Notes: generated by a model from the sequence alone, not told the origin. Shown: positions 22,109 to 32,144, numbered from the stretch's first letter. The stretch: DNA of 64,000 nt from Shewanella sp. MBTL60-007 (GCF_019654915.1 NZ_BPET01000015.1:30851-94850); one strand, 5' to 3'. Translations and numbers: made by a program.

Positions 22109-23077
22109 ATGGGCAGATTAAATAGTGCCGTTGTCGCAGAGCAACCTAACAGCCACTCTGCAGAAGATTCATCAAGTGATCTTACTAAACAGGATGTAAA
22201 AGAAGCGGAATTAGAACAACAAGTACAAGATGATTTACAGAAAAACTTAGATGCCACACAGTTGTATCTAGGTGAAATTGGATTTTCCCCTCTCCTTAGT
22301 GCGGAGGAAGAAGTGTATTTTTCACGTAAATCCCTTAAAGGGTGTGAAAAGTCTCGTAACCGCATGATTGAAAGTAACCTCAGATTGGTCGTTAAAATTG
22401 CGCGTCGATACAATAATCGCGGCTTAGCGCTGCTTGATCTTATCGAAGAGGGTAATTTGGGCCTGATCCGCGCCGTAGAGAAGTTTGACCCTGAACGTGG
22501 TTTTAGATTTTCAACCTATGCCACATGGTGGATTAGACAGACGATTGAGCGAGCGATCATGAATCAAACGCGAACCATTCGACTTCCCATCCATGTTGTC
22601 AAAGAGCTAAACGTTTATCTGCGTACAGCTCGAGAACTGGCGCATAAGTTAGACCATGAACCTACGGCAGAAGAGATTGCTGATCAGCTAGAGTTGCCGA
22701 GCGCAGATGTAAGCCGAATGCTTAAGCTCAATGAAAGAATAACTTCCGTCGACACGCCTTTAGGCGGTGAAAGCGACAAAGCATTACTAGATGTACTCGC
22801 AGACGATGATAAAGTTGGACCTGACTATAAAGTGCAAGACGAAGATATGTCTAAGTCAGTAGTGAAATGGTTAGATGAGCTTAATACCAAGCAAAGAGAA
22901 GTGTTAGCGCGCAGATTTGGTTTGCTAGGTTATGAGCCTTCTACTTTAGAAAATGTGGGTAAAGAGATAGGACTGACTCGAGAAAGAGTACGACAGATCC
23001 AAGTTGAGGCGCTTAAGCGTTTGAAAGACTTGCTAGGAGCACAGGGACTATCGGTTGAAGCGATATTTAGAGTATAG
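22109..23077 (+). CDS. rpoS: RNA polymerase sigma factor RpoS
   Basis: A 322-residue stationary-phase and general-stress sigma factor. Region 1.2 includes [18 protein letters not shown]; region 2 has [19 protein letters not shown] and [19 protein letters not shown] for -10 recognition; region 3 and region 4.2 ([18 protein letters not shown]) follow. Length matches the Shewanella and Vibrio forms. It follows nlpD after 75 bases and ends at a strong terminator. Its AT-rich leader contains a plausible GGAG site but no obvious riboswitch. Confidence 0.97.
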   Translation: MGRLNSAVVAEQPNSHSAEDSSSDLTKQDVKEAELEQQVQDDLQKNLDATQLYLGEIGFSPLLSAEEEVYFSRKSLKGCEKSRNRMIESNLRLVVKIARRYNNRGLALLDLIEEGNLGLIRAVEKFDPERGFRFSTYATWWIRQTIERAIMNQTRTIRLPIHVVKELNVYLRTARELAHKLDHEPTAEEIADQLELPSADVSRMLKLNERITSVDTPLGGESDKALLDVLADDDKVGPDYKVQDEDMSKSVVKWLDELNTKQREVLARRFGLLGYEPSTLENVGKEIGLTRERVRQIQVEALKRLKDLLGAQGLSVEAIFRV

Positions 23078-23110
23078 CGTTTGATACCATCAATCGAGAT
23101 AAGATAAATA

Positions 23111-23143
23111 AAAAGCGCAGTTGCTAATCAACTGCGCTTTTTT
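23111..23143. terminator. Bidirectional terminator between rpoS and mutS
   Basis: The stem AAAAGCGCAGTTG pairs perfectly with CAACTGCGCTTTT around a 6-base loop, with T runs on both strands. It sits between convergent rpoS and mutS. Confidence 0.9.
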
Positions 23144-23188
23144 GATCCTGCCTCTATCTATCTCGTGTTTAACTAGGCTTAAAGGGGG

Positions 23189-25768
23189 CTATAAAGCCAG
23201 TTTCTTAAGGTTATAGAGATAATCAAGAGCCTGCCTTGGCGTCAATTCATCGGGGTTCATCTTCTCTAGGGCTTCAAGCACAGGAGAGGGAGCTGGTGAT
23301 GAGAAGCTAATACTTTGCTGTAGAGGCTGTTGGGTATCGTTATGATTAACTTCATGATCTCGGCTTTCCAGCTGATGTAGCTTATGTTTTGCAGCGCTGA
23401 TGACACAATTTGGCACACCCGCGAGTGCAGCTACCTGCAGTCCATAACTGCGGCTGGCGGCTCCCTCTTGGACAGCATGCATAAATACGATGCTGTCACC
23501 ATGTTCGACCGCATCTAAATGCACATTCTCGACATTTGATAACTGCTCTGGCAGCTGAGTCAGCTCGAAGTAATGGGTGGCAAACAACGTCATTGCCTGC
23601 AACTGTTTCGCCAAATACTCAGCTGCTGACCAAGCAAGCGACAGGCCATCATAGGTAGAGGTTCCGCGACCAATTTCATCCATCAAGACTAAGCTGTTTG
23701 GCGTGGCATTATGTAAGATATTGGCGGTTTCTGTCATTTCTACCATGAAGGTTGAGCGACCAGAGGCCAAGTCATCTGATGCGCCAATACGAGTAAATAT
23801 TCTATCGACAGGGCCAATCACTGCGTGCTCAGCTGGTACATAACAGCCGATATGTGCCATGAGTGTGATCAAGGCAACTTGGCGCATGTAGGTCGATTTA
23901 CCGCCCATATTCGGGCCTGTAACGATCAGCATCTTTCGCTGGGCATTTAAGGTCACTGGGTTAGCGATAAATGGACTTTGGCTAACTTGCTCAACAACGG
24001 GGTGACGACCTGCTTCAATCTGGATCCCGGACGTGTTTGATAGCTCTGGACAATGGTAATTTAAGCTTTCAGCACGTTCGGCAAAGTTACATAACACATC
24101 AAGTTCTGCTGATGCTTTAGCAAAATCTTGCAGTTCATATAGCTTAGGCAAGATAAGATCGAACAGCTGTTCCCATAGCTGCTTTTCAAGTGCCAGTGCT
24201 TTGCCTTGGCTCGATAGGACCTTTTCTTCATGTTCCTTAAGCTCAGGAATAATGTAGCGTTCGGTATTTTTTAGCGTTTGTCTGCGCTGGTAGCTTAAGG
24301 GCACCAGATCGGATTCGCGGCGACTGACTTCAATATAGTAACCATGGACGCGGTTATAGCCGACTTTGAGAGTTGAGATCCCCGTCTGTTCTTTCTCACG
24401 TGATTCGAGTTCTTGTAGATAATCGGTGGCACCTTCGCTCAGCTTGCGCCATTGATCTAACTCTTCACAGTAACCCTCACGGATCACGCCACCATCGCGA
24501 ATAAGCATAGGCGGATTATCGACAACGGCGCGAGACAATAGCTCGAGCTCTGCAGGAAACTCACCGATGACTTGCGACAAATACTTAAGATGAGGTGCAT
24601 TGGCCTGAGTGAGCGTCTGTTGCAATTGAGGCAATAGTGCTAAGGCTTGACGTAGTCGGGCAAAGTCTCGCGGACGGGCGTTGCGCAGTGCGATACGCGC
24701 AGTAATACGCTCCACATCACCGAGCGCTTTAAGATCTTCAGATAGGACCTCAAAGTGACCAGTGGACATCAGCTCTTCAATCGAGCTTTGTCTCGCTCGA
24801 ATAATGTCATGATTGCGCAGAGGCTGGTGGATCCAGCGTTGCAGCATGCGGCTGCCCATAGGCGTCACAGTATTGTCGAGCACAGATGCTAGGGTATTTT
24901 CACGTCCACCCTGTAGGTTTACCGTGAGCTCTAAGTTACGACGGGTAGCGGCATCTAGCACTATGCTGTCGGACTGATTAAAACGCACGATAGAGTTGAT
25001 ATGGGGCAGAGCCGTACGTTGAGTGTCTTTCACGTACTGCATTAAGCAGCCAGCAGCCTGTAAGGAAAGTCGTGCGTCTTCAATACCAAAGCCTTTGAGA
25101 TCTTTGGTGCCAAACTGATTAAGTAAGAGACGATGGCAAGTATCGTAATCAAACTCCCACTCTGGACGACGGCGAGTACCGTTCATGCCTGAAATTAGAC
25201 TCATCTGAGAGAAGTCTTCACTATAAAGCAGTTCAGCAGGGTTGGTACGTTGTAGCTCAGCTTCTAGCGCTTCGGTATCGGCAAGCTCTGTAATGACGAA
25301 GCGCCCCGATGCGACATCTAATGTGGCATAGCCGTAGCCAGTCTTACCTTGATAGAGCGCCGCGAGCAGATTGTCTTGACGTTCTTGCAGTAGCGCCTCA
25401 TCGGTTAATGTACCCGGGGTTACAATCCGCACCACTTTACGCTCAACTGGACCTTTAGAAGTGGCTGGATCACCAACCTGCTCACAAATAGCCACAGATA
25501 CGCGTAACTGAACCAGTTTTGCTAAATAGCCTTCTACCGCATGGTAGGGCAGGCCAGCCATAGGAATAGGGTCGCCGCCGCTTTTGCCTCGGGCCGTTAA
25601 GGAGATCCCGAGTAGTTCAGATGCCTTTTTAGCGTCTTCATAAAAGAGCTCATAAAAATCGCCCATGCGGTAAAAGAGCAACATATCAGGATGTTGGGCT
25701 TTTAACGTCAAGTATTGACGCATCATAGGAGTGTGTTTTTCTAAGCTTTGAGGATCAATAGCGGTCAT
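23189..25768 (-). CDS. mutS: DNA mismatch repair protein MutS
   Basis: An 859-residue mismatch-recognition ATPase. The N-terminal mismatch-binding motif is [11 protein letters not shown] (Phe-x-Glu). Connector, lever and clamp regions fill about 130-570. The ATPase has Walker [13 protein letters not shown], Walker [14 protein letters not shown], and ATHYFELT. The C-terminus ends with the MutL/tetramer tail [14 protein letters not shown]. The frame continues upstream to 25996 through the recA promoter region, but the ATG at 25768 gives the normal start ([20 protein letters not shown]). It is divergent from recA. Confidence 0.96.
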   Translation of the reverse strand: MTAIDPQSLEKHTPMMRQYLTLKAQHPDMLLFYRMGDFYELFYEDAKKASELLGISLTARGKSGGDPIPMAGLPYHAVEGYLAKLVQLRVSVAICEQVGDPATSKGPVERKVVRIVTPGTLTDEALLQERQDNLLAALYQGKTGYGYATLDVASGRFVITELADTEALEAELQRTNPAELLYSEDFSQMSLISGMNGTRRRPEWEFDYDTCHRLLLNQFGTKDLKGFGIEDARLSLQAAGCLMQYVKDTQRTALPHINSIVRFNQSDSIVLDAATRRNLELTVNLQGGRENTLASVLDNTVTPMGSRMLQRWIHQPLRNHDIIRARQSSIEELMSTGHFEVLSEDLKALGDVERITARIALRNARPRDFARLRQALALLPQLQQTLTQANAPHLKYLSQVIGEFPAELELLSRAVVDNPPMLIRDGGVIREGYCEELDQWRKLSEGATDYLQELESREKEQTGISTLKVGYNRVHGYYIEVSRRESDLVPLSYQRRQTLKNTERYIIPELKEHEEKVLSSQGKALALEKQLWEQLFDLILPKLYELQDFAKASAELDVLCNFAERAESLNYHCPELSNTSGIQIEAGRHPVVEQVSQSPFIANPVTLNAQRKMLIVTGPNMGGKSTYMRQVALITLMAHIGCYVPAEHAVIGPVDRIFTRIGASDDLASGRSTFMVEMTETANILHNATPNSLVLMDEIGRGTSTYDGLSLAWSAAEYLAKQLQAMTLFATHYFELTQLPEQLSNVENVHLDAVEHGDSIVFMHAVQEGAASRSYGLQVAALAGVPNCVISAAKHKLHQLESRDHEVNHNDTQQPLQQSISFSSPAPSPVLEALEKMNPDELTPRQALDYLYNLKKLAL

Positions 25769-25960
25769 CGATTTGTTTTGCCTGTCATTTACTGTGGCAG
25801 CTTGAAGTGCCTTAAACAATATTGGTGTCAATATTAACAATATTTTGCAGCATTGAGGCGTAATTCTTACAGTGTTTCGGTAATAAATTACTGTGGATAA
25901 ATCTCTATGCTTATCAAGTGCATGATTTACTTGAAGATATAAAATATTTTTACACAGTAC

Positions 25961-25988
25961 TTGATACTGTATGATTGTACAGTATACT
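25961..25988 (+). promoter_or_regulatory. recA promoter
   Basis: TTGATA (25961-25966) and TATACT (25983-25988) are separated by 16 bases, the same -35 hexamer and spacing as E. coli recA. The LexA box covers the spacer and the -10 start, so repression by promoter occlusion is expected. Confidence 0.8.
25965..25984 (+). promoter_or_regulatory. LexA (SOS) box of recA
   Basis: The 20-base site begins TACTGT and ends ACAGTA with eight bases between the CTGT and ACAG half-sites, a full match to the gammaproteobacterial LexA consensus CTGT-N8-ACAG. Confidence 0.93.
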
Positions 25989-26088
25989 AGTTTCATATTG
26001 AGGCTCTAGCGAAGGCAAATTGAGTCGTCACTCAAATGATAAATCAGTGTGCAACTGTGTTTGCGCTATGATCCAGAGGATATTAGGA

Positions 26089-27156
26089 ATGAAGATAGAT
26101 CCAAATAAAGAGAAAGCATTGAACGCCGTTTTAGGACAGATTGAGAAGCAGTTTGGTAAAGGCTCAATCATGAAGTTAGGCGAAGACCGTTCAATGGACG
26201 TAGAAACGATTTCTACTGGCTCATTAGCTTTGGACGTGGCGTTAGGTGCAGGCGGCTTACCTATGGGTCGTATCGTTGAGATCTATGGTCCAGAATCTTC
26301 AGGTAAAACAACGTTAACTCTTGAAGTTATCGCTGCAGCGCAAAAGCAGGGTAAGACCTGTGCCTTTATCGATGCTGAGCATGCACTTGATCCTATCTAC
26401 GCTCAAAAGCTAGGTGTAGATATCGACAATCTATTATGTTCACAGCCTGATACTGGTGAGCAGGCGCTTGAGATTTGTGATGCACTGACTCGAAGCGGCG
26501 CAGTAGACGTGATTATCGTTGACTCGGTTGCAGCATTGACACCAAAGGCTGAAATTGAAGGCGAGATTGGTGATTCTCACATGGGTCTTGCGGCGCGTAT
26601 GATGAGCCAAGCAATGCGTAAGCTTGCGGGTAACCTTAAGCAGTCAAATACACTGCTTATTTTCATCAACCAGATTCGTATGAAGATTGGTGTTATGTTC
26701 GGTAACCCAGAGACCACTACTGGTGGTAACGCACTTAAGTTCTATGCTTCTGTTCGTCTAGATATCCGTCGTACAGGTGCGATTAAAGATAGAGAAGAAG
26801 TGATCGGTAACGAGACTCGCGTAAAAGTGGTTAAGAACAAGATCGCTGCTCCGTTCAAACAAGCTGAGTTCCAGATCCTTTATGGTCAAGGTATCAACAG
26901 CACAGGTGAGCTAGTTGACCTAGGTGTGCAGCACAAGCTAATCGAAAAGTCTGGTGCTTGGTATAGCTATAAAGGTGACAAGATTGGTCAAGGCCGAGCA
27001 AATGCTGGTAAATACCTAATCGAAAACCCTGCAGTGTCAGATGAAATCGAAACGACACTGCGCGCTATGCTATTAGGCAATGGTGAGAAGGTGAGTGCAG
27101 AACCCGCTGATACCGCTGGCGATAACATCGACTTAGAGACCGGCGAAGTATTTTAA
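26089..27156 (+). CDS. recA: Recombinase RecA
   Basis: A 355-residue strand-exchange ATPase and LexA co-protease. It starts [20 protein letters not shown]; Walker A is [11 protein letters not shown], Walker B is [12 protein letters not shown], loop L1 includes [17 protein letters not shown] and loop L2 includes [19 protein letters not shown]. The frame opens at 26020 with a TTG, but the extension has no family similarity and the ATG at 26089 has AGAGGA upstream. The usual partner recX is not found downstream; the next gene is alaS. Confidence 0.98.
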   Translation: MKIDPNKEKALNAVLGQIEKQFGKGSIMKLGEDRSMDVETISTGSLALDVALGAGGLPMGRIVEIYGPESSGKTTLTLEVIAAAQKQGKTCAFIDAEHALDPIYAQKLGVDIDNLLCSQPDTGEQALEICDALTRSGAVDVIIVDSVAALTPKAEIEGEIGDSHMGLAARMMSQAMRKLAGNLKQSNTLLIFINQIRMKIGVMFGNPETTTGGNALKFYASVRLDIRRTGAIKDREEVIGNETRVKVVKNKIAAPFKQAEFQILYGQGINSTGELVDLGVQHKLIEKSGAWYSYKGDKIGQGRANAGKYLIENPAVSDEIETTLRAMLLGNGEKVSAEPADTAGDNIDLETGEVF

Positions 27157-27523
27157 GCTTGCCAGCTAGATAGCAGACGACTTAGTCTGCTATCTAGCAA
27201 TCTTCGAAAAGCACTGACCCTAAATCCTTCTGTTTAAACTCTCACTTCTAGTTTGTTTAGAGCTGTCGTTCAATAACATTAGCTCTTTTTCGTTAAAAGC
27301 GGCTGTATAGCCTAAATTCATCAGGTTTTCTCCAATAGTAAGCCACTATTTAATATCCCTCAGTTAGTCGCTATCGCGTTTTAGGCTGTTAATTTATGCT
27401 CCTCACGCAGTTTTGCATTAACAGGGCTGGTTGTTGGGCATGACTCTGCTTATAATGCTATCCATAAAAATTTATCACTCAGCTCTTTAGGGCTATTTGC
27501 TCAACCTAATTCAGGACGGTTTC
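27157..27523. other. recA-alaS intergenic region without recX
   Basis: I see no reading frame resembling RecX in any frame. The region holds a long hairpin directly after recA (27165-27198) and a promoter-like TATAAT at 27451-27456 before alaS. The rest is AT-rich and unremarkable. Confidence 0.6.
27165..27198 (+). terminator. Perfect 14-base inverted repeat after recA
   Basis: GCTAGATAGCAGAC pairs with GTCTGCTATCTAGC across a 6-base loop, eight bases after the recA stop. There is no T run behind it, so it may be a transcript-stabilising hairpin or a weak terminator rather than a classical Rho-independent one. Confidence 0.6.
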
Positions 27524-30148
27524 ATGTATCAAACCACTGCGGCACTGCGAAGTGCTTTTTTGGAATATTTCCGCACAAATGGTCACCAGGTCGTTGATAG
27601 TAGCTCACTCGTTCCAGGGAACGATCCGACTCTACTGTTTACCAATGCGGGTATGAACCAGTTTAAAGATGTGTTTTTGGGGGCTGATAAGCGTAATTAC
27701 ACAAGAGCAACCTCTTCACAGCGCTGCGTTCGTGCGGGCGGAAAGCACAATGACTTAGACAACGTTGGCTACACAGCACGTCATCATACTTTTTTTGAAA
27801 TGTTGGGTAACTTCAGCTTTGGTGATTACTTTAAAGAAGACGCGATTCGTTTTGCTTGGACTTTCCTTACTGAAGAGCTAAAGCTACCGAAAGAGCGTCT
27901 TTGCGTCACGATTTATGAAACCGATGACGAAGCGTTTGATCTTTGGACTCAAAAAATTGGTGTCGCAGCAGAAAATGTTATCCGCATTGGCGACAACAAA
28001 GGTGCACCATACGCCTCTGATAACTTCTGGCAGATGGGCGATACAGGTCCATGTGGTCCTTGTACAGAGATCTTCTATGATCACGGCGATCATATCTGGG
28101 GTGGACGTCCTGGCACGCCTGAAGAAGATGGCGACCGCTTTATCGAGATCTGGAACATCGTATTTATGCAGTATAACCGTCAAGCTGACGGTGAAATGAA
28201 GCCACTACCCAAGCCATCGGTTGATACGGGTATGGGTATTGAGCGTATTGCAGCGATTATGCAGGGCGTACACTCAAACTACGAAATTGATATTTTCCAA
28301 GCTTTGATTAAGAAGACGGCATCTATTCTTGGCGTAACGGATCTTGAAAATAAATCTTTGCGCGTGATCGCAGACCACATTCGCTCGTGCGCATTCCTAG
28401 TGGCAGATGGTGTGATGCCTTCTAATGAAGGTCGTGGTTATGTACTTCGTCGTATTATCCGCCGCGCCGTGCGTCACGGTAACAAGCTTGGTGCAACCGA
28501 TAGCTTCTTCTATAAATTAGTGCCAACTTTGATCGAAGTGATGGGCGATGCAGCTAAAGGCTTGCAAGAGACTCAGGCTATCGTTGAGAAATCACTAAAA
28601 GCGGAAGAGGAGCAGTTTGCTCGTACACTAGAACGCGGCCTAGGTATTTTAGATGCGGCGCTAAATGAACTAACAAGCAAAGAGTTAGATGGCGAAACTG
28701 CATTTAAGCTTTACGACACCTATGGTTTCCCTGTCGATTTGACTGCTGACGTTTGTCGTGAGCGTGATATCACAGTTGATGAGGCGGGTTTTGAAGCCGC
28801 TATGGCGGAACAGCGTAAGCGTGCACAAGCTGCCGGTCAATTCGATACTGACTATAACGAAGGTCTTAAGATTGACGAGCAAAGCAGCTTTACCGGTTAC
28901 ACTGAGCTGAACGATAAGGCTGTCGTGTCTGCAATTTATAAAGCGGGCGATGCTATTGAGTCTATCGCTGCTGGCGAAGAAGCGGTTATCGTTCTAGATA
29001 GCACACCATTTTATGGTGAGTCAGGCGGTCAGTGTGGTGACAAAGGTGTACTGATAGCTGATGGTATCGAGTTTGCTGTGACTGACACACAGAAGTATGG
29101 TCAAGCGATTGGTCATATCGGACGCGTTATCACTGGTGAAATCAAAGCTGGCCAAGCATTGTCTGCGAATGTTGATAAGAAACTTCGTCATAGAACAGAA
29201 CTAAACCACTCGGTGACTCACCTTCTTCATGCGGCGCTTCGCCAAGTGTTAGGGACACATGTGACTCAGAAAGGTTCTTTGGTTGATCCTGAGCGTCTAC
29301 GTTTTGACTTCTCTCACTTTGAAGGTGTTAAAGCCAGCGAGCTAAAAGAAGTAGAAGAGTTAGTGAATACCCAAATTCGCCGTAACCACGAACTGACTGC
29401 AGAAGTGATGGATATCGAAACCGCCAAAGAGAAAGGTGCTATGGCACTATTTGGTGAGAAATACGATTCAGAAGTACGTGTTGTTACTATGGGGGATTTC
29501 TCTATCGAACTATGTGGTGGTACTCACGTAGGCCGTACTGGTGATATAGGTTTATTTAAGATCACTTCTGAGGGCGGTATCGCAGCAGGCGTACGTCGTA
29601 TTGAGGCGGTAACAGGCGCAGCGGCGATGGCTTATGTTGCCAAGCAGCAAGCACAGCTTGAAGAAGCGGCTGCACTATTGAAAGGCGATAGCGCTTCAGT
29701 CGTGGCTAAGCTAAAAGCTCAGCTTGATAAGACTAAGTTACTTGAAAAAGAGTTATCTCAGTTAAAAGATAAGTTGGCTGCAGCGACCAGTGCTGATCTT
29801 GCAGGAGACGCCGTTGACGTTAATGGCGTTAAAGTCCTTGTGAAGAAGTTAGAGGGCGTTGATGCGGGCGCACTACGCGGTTTGCAAGATGAGCTTAAGC
29901 AGAAGCTACAGTCTGGTATTGTGGTACTAGCGATTGCGGGTGATGCTAAAGTGAATCTGATAGCTGGCGTCACGAAAGATCTTACTGGCAAGGTTAAAGC
30001 CGGTGAGTTGGTTGCTTCTATCGCAGCGCAAGTTGGCGGTAAAGGTGGTGGACGTCCTGATATGGCTCAAGCTGGCGGTAGCCAACCAGAGAACCTTGAT
30101 GGTGCCTTAGAGCAAGTTATTCCATGGATCTCAGCTAAGCTTGCTTAA
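27524..30148 (+). CDS. alaS: Alanine-tRNA ligase AlaS
   Basis: An 874-residue class II synthetase. The aminoacylation core (about 1-240) contains [32 protein letters not shown] and the motif-2/3 segments [21 protein letters not shown] and [16 protein letters not shown]. The editing domain has the zinc-site HHs in [15 protein letters not shown] and the C-x3-H in [14 protein letters not shown]-Ala domain ends with [15 protein letters not shown]. The frame opens with TTG at 27497, but the ATG at 27524 behind AGGACG is the family start. It ends in a strong terminator. Confidence 0.97.
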   Translation: MYQTTAALRSAFLEYFRTNGHQVVDSSSLVPGNDPTLLFTNAGMNQFKDVFLGADKRNYTRATSSQRCVRAGGKHNDLDNVGYTARHHTFFEMLGNFSFGDYFKEDAIRFAWTFLTEELKLPKERLCVTIYETDDEAFDLWTQKIGVAAENVIRIGDNKGAPYASDNFWQMGDTGPCGPCTEIFYDHGDHIWGGRPGTPEEDGDRFIEIWNIVFMQYNRQADGEMKPLPKPSVDTGMGIERIAAIMQGVHSNYEIDIFQALIKKTASILGVTDLENKSLRVIADHIRSCAFLVADGVMPSNEGRGYVLRRIIRRAVRHGNKLGATDSFFYKLVPTLIEVMGDAAKGLQETQAIVEKSLKAEEEQFARTLERGLGILDAALNELTSKELDGETAFKLYDTYGFPVDLTADVCRERDITVDEAGFEAAMAEQRKRAQAAGQFDTDYNEGLKIDEQSSFTGYTELNDKAVVSAIYKAGDAIESIAAGEEAVIVLDSTPFYGESGGQCGDKGVLIADGIEFAVTDTQKYGQAIGHIGRVITGEIKAGQALSANVDKKLRHRTELNHSVTHLLHAALRQVLGTHVTQKGSLVDPERLRFDFSHFEGVKASELKEVEELVNTQIRRNHELTAEVMDIETAKEKGAMALFGEKYDSEVRVVTMGDFSIELCGGTHVGRTGDIGLFKITSEGGIAAGVRRIEAVTGAAAMAYVAKQQAQLEEAAALLKGDSASVVAKLKAQLDKTKLLEKELSQLKDKLAAATSADLAGDAVDVNGVKVLVKKLEGVDAGALRGLQDELKQKLQSGIVVLAIAGDAKVNLIAGVTKDLTGKVKAGELVASIAAQVGGKGGGRPDMAQAGGSQPENLDGALEQVIPWISAKLA

Positions 30149-30165
30149 GCATTAGTGATAAACAG

Positions 30166-30197
30166 ATAAAAAAACGCCCTTGATGGGCGTTTTTTTA
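30166..30197 (+). terminator. Rho-independent terminator after alaS
   Basis: AAAAAAACGCCC and GGGCGTTTTTTT form a stem around a short loop, followed by T residues, about 18 bases after the alaS stop. Confidence 0.88.
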
Positions 30198-30504
30198 TGA
30201 AATAAACAAAATGGTTAGTTTTAAGAGAAGAGGGCGCTGTATCTTCAGTTGTAGTTTTACTTCACCATAGAACTTCATTAGTTAGCCGAAAATATCATCA
30301 AAGGGATAAACCAACACCAAGAAAATGGCTATTTGTTTGATTAAAGTATCGACAATGTGGCGTCAGGTTTGGGGAATATACGCTTTCATGTTAGTTTAAT
30401 GTCAATGCTTGATACTGCAGTTATCGAGTAAAGATCATTCTTAATATGGTTAAAAAGGTTTCAGGCAAATAACTGTGATTTAATACGAAAAAAGGTGTAA
30501 TTAT

Positions 30505-30533
30505 TTGACGCTTTTCTAATAGAATACTGTTAA
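30505..30533 (+). promoter_or_regulatory. Candidate csrA promoter
   Basis: TTGACG (30505-30510) is followed after 17 bases by TGTTAA (30528-30533). The -35 is good, the -10 only fair. It lies about 80 bases before the csrA ATG. Confidence 0.4.
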
Positions 30534-30614
30534 TTTGTACTAAGCTAACCTTATAATACAAATATAACGGAATTATGCCGTATAAAGCAGAACTAGGAAC
30601 TAAAGGAGCAAGTA

Positions 30615-30812
30615 ATGCTAATATTGACTCGTCGTGTTGGTGAAACACTGATGATTGGTGACGAAGTAACTGTCACTGTATTAGGCGTTAAAGGTAACCA
30701 AGTAAGAATTGGTGTAAATGCACCTAAAGAAGTCTCTGTACATCGTGAAGAGATTTACCAGCGCATTCAGTCTGAAAAGTCAGGTACGCCGTCAGAAGGC
30801 GGTAACTTTTGA
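30615..30812 (+). CDS. csrA: Carbon storage regulator CsrA
   Basis: A 65-residue dimeric RNA-binding post-transcriptional regulator. It begins [20 protein letters not shown], with the RNA-contacting Arg in strand 1, and includes [20 protein letters not shown] with the second contact Arg. The leader has a clear AAAGGAG site, and the GGA in it is itself the type of motif CsrA binds, so autoregulation is plausible. In BarA/UvrY systems CsrA is the final target, and barA is in this window. A terminator follows, then a decayed copy of its own 3' end. Confidence 0.98.
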
Positions 30813-30840
30813 TCTGAATGGATCACTTAAGAATTTTAGA

Positions 30841-30868
30841 AGCCAGTTTTTAACTGGCTTTTTTATTT
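30841..30868 (+). terminator. Rho-independent terminator after csrA
   Basis: The stem AGCCAGT pairs with ACTGGCT around TTTTA, followed by a T-rich run. Confidence 0.85.
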
Positions 30869-30869
30869 T

Positions 30870-31075
30870 TGGGTTTTAGGCGCCGGTGTGAATAGATTTT
30901 TGAGTTGTGCTTCAGCATTCATTCCCAAAGCAGAAGTTTCTCTACTATGATGAGATTTGCCTGCCTATTCAGCCTAAAAAGTCAGGTACGCTTCTCGATG
31001 GCGGTTACTTTTGAGCTGAATGGGTCACTTAAGCCTCATTGAGCACCAATAAAAAACCAGTAAATAACTGGCTTT
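30870..31075 (+). pseudogene. Decayed tandem copy of the csrA 3' end and terminator
   Basis: Bases 30962-31033 align without gaps to 30760-30831 (the end of csrA and beyond its stop) with about 58 of 72 identical, counted by hand. Similarity continues to the left through the segment matching csrA codons for [11 protein letters not shown], but with a 2-base loss and two in-frame TGA codons. To the right a hairpin (CCAG...CTGG, 31057-31072) echoes the csrA terminator. It cannot encode a working CsrA. Confidence 0.75.
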
Positions 31076-31203
31076 TCTATTATCTGGAGTTATTTAATCC
31101 TAAATAATATGCTGAAATAAACGGCTTTAAGCGGCAGGTTAGACTGTTATGCAGACAAGATGCTTAAAAACAGCTCAAACGGAAATGGTTTCTTAAAAAG
31201 GGT

Positions 31204-31231
31204 TTGACTTATTTTCGGCAGACAGTAATAT
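31204..31231 (+). promoter_or_regulatory. Promoter of the tRNA array
   Basis: TTGACT (31204-31209), a 16-base spacer and TAATAT (31226-31231) are followed by a GC-rich discriminator GTGCGCC, the feature that makes stable-RNA promoters sensitive to (p)ppGpp. It ends 14 bases before the first tRNA gene. Confidence 0.65.
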
Positions 31232-31245
31232 GTGCGCCAAGAAAC

Positions 31246-31337
31246 GGAGAGGTGGCCGAGTGGCCGAAGGCGCTCCCCTGCTAAGGGAGTATGGGCTTTA
31301 ACTCCCATCGAGGGTTCGAATCCCTCCTTCTCCGCCA
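31246..31337 (+). tRNA. tRNA-Ser (anticodon GCT)
   Basis: A 92-base class II tRNA with a long variable arm. The anticodon stem CTCCC/GGGAG encloses CTGCTAA, giving anticodon GCT. The T arm GGTTCGAATCC and encoded CCA are present. It reads AGC/AGU codons. Confidence 0.95.
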
Positions 31338-31358
31338 TTTCTTACAATAGACAACGAT

Positions 31359-31435
31359 GCGGATGTAGCTCAGCTGGATAGAGTACCTGGCTACGAACCA
31401 GGCGGTCGGAGGTTCGAATCCTCCCATCCGCACCA
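31359..31435 (+). tRNA. tRNA-Arg (anticodon ACG), copy 1
   Basis: A 77-base cloverleaf with acceptor stem GCGGATG/CATCCGC, anticodon stem CCTGG/CCAGG, loop CTACGAA and encoded CCA. A34 is expected to be edited to inosine to read CGU, CGC and CGA. Confidence 0.95.
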
Positions 31436-31465
31436 TTTCTATTGATGTGATAAATGTTTTGATGA

Positions 31466-31542
31466 GCGGATGTAGCTCAGCTGGATAGAGTACCTGGCTA
31501 CGAACCAGGCGGTCGGAGGTTCGAATCCTCCCATCCGCACCA
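31466..31542 (+). tRNA. tRNA-Arg (anticodon ACG), copy 2
   Basis: The mature sequence is the same as copy 1, with CCA encoded; only the spacer differs. Confidence 0.95.
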
Positions 31543-31576
31543 TTAAATCATTTATAGCAGTAAACATTCTATATGC

Positions 31577-31653
31577 GCGGATGTAGCTCAGCTGGATAGA
31601 GTACCTGGCTACGAACCAGGCGGTCGGAGGTTCGAATCCTCCCATCCGCACCA
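31577..31653 (+). tRNA. tRNA-Arg (anticodon ACG), copy 3
   Basis: The mature sequence is the same as copy 1. CCA is encoded and the upstream spacer is unique. Confidence 0.95.
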
Positions 31654-31685
31654 TAGAATCAGTTTACCGCAGATATTTTATATGA

Positions 31686-31762
31686 GCGGATGTAGCTCAG
31701 CTGGATAGAGTACCTGGCTACGAACCAGGCGGTCGGAGGTTCGAATCCTCCCATCCGCACCA
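31686..31762 (+). tRNA. tRNA-Arg (anticodon ACG), copy 4
   Basis: The mature sequence is the same as copy 1. It is the first member of the module that appears again from 32033. Confidence 0.95.
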
Positions 31763-31783
31763 TATGAAATAGTACCGAATTTT

Positions 31784-31860
31784 GCGCGTGTAGCTCAGCT
31801 GGATAGAGTACCTGGCTACGAACCAGGCGGTCGGAGGTTCGAATCCTCCCACGCGCACCA
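31784..31860 (+). tRNA. tRNA-Arg (anticodon ACG), variant acceptor stem, copy 5
   Basis: The body matches the other Arg copies, but the acceptor stem is GCGCGTG/CACGCGC. Pairs 4-69 and 5-68 have changed together (G-C to C-G and A-U to G-C), so folding is kept. Confidence 0.95.
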
Positions 31861-31869
31861 TGTTTTGAC

Positions 31870-31961
31870 GGAGAGGTGGCCGAGTGGCCGAAGGCGCTCC
31901 CCTGCTAAGGGAGTATGGGCTTTAACTCCCATCGAGGGTTCGAATCCCTCCTTCTCCGCCA
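31870..31961 (+). tRNA. tRNA-Ser (anticodon GCT), copy 2
   Basis: A 92-base class II tRNA identical to the first Ser copy, only nine bases after the variant Arg gene. A hairpin terminator follows. Confidence 0.95.
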
Positions 31962-31971
31962 TCATTCGAAC

Positions 31972-32001
31972 AAAAAACCGCAACTATGTTGCGGTTTTTT
32001 G
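31972..32001 (+). terminator. Internal terminator in the tRNA array
   Basis: AAAAACCGCAAC and GTTGCGGTTTTTT enclose a 3-base loop, with a T run. It would end the first transcription unit of the array, yet three more tRNA genes follow. Confidence 0.8.
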
Positions 32002-32032
32002 TCCTCAGAATGATTGTGAAAGTTTTATATGA

Positions 32033-32109
32033 GCGGATGTAGCTCAGCTGGATAGAGTACCTGGCTACGAACCAGGCGGTCGGAGGTTCGAATCCTCCCA
32101 TCCGCACCA
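32033..32109 (+). tRNA. tRNA-Arg (anticodon ACG), copy 6
   Basis: The standard acceptor-stem form. It opens the second copy of the Arg/Arg-variant/Ser module. Confidence 0.95.
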
Positions 32110-32144
32110 TATAAAACCTGTTAGATTTAGATTGTACCGAGTTT

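Larger units (their letters stand above)
25769..26088. other. Divergent mutS-recA control region
   Basis: No gene is supported. It is AT-rich near the recA side and holds the LexA box and the recA promoter. The open frame running through it on the minus strand is an upstream extension of mutS without family similarity. Confidence 0.7.
30149..30614. other. alaS-csrA intergenic region without lysC
   Basis: After the alaS terminator there are about 415 bases without a supported gene. I find no trace of an aspartokinase start in either orientation. The right end holds the csrA promoter candidate and leader. Confidence 0.55.

Noticed and set aside
25769..25996. Upstream extension of mutS by 76 codons
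   Set aside because: It runs through the recA promoter and LexA box, and the family start is at 25768.
30421..30648. A 75-codon minus-strand frame across the csrA start
   Set aside because: It overlaps csrA and its promoter in the opposite strand and has no ribosome site or family similarity.
31439..32110. Minus-strand frames encoding repeats of MVRMGGFEPPTAWFVARYSIQLSYIR and MAEKEGFEPSMGVKAH
   Set aside because: These are antisense translations of tRNA-Arg and tRNA-Ser genes. The GGFEPPT-type peptide is a known false annotation and has no ribosome site here.
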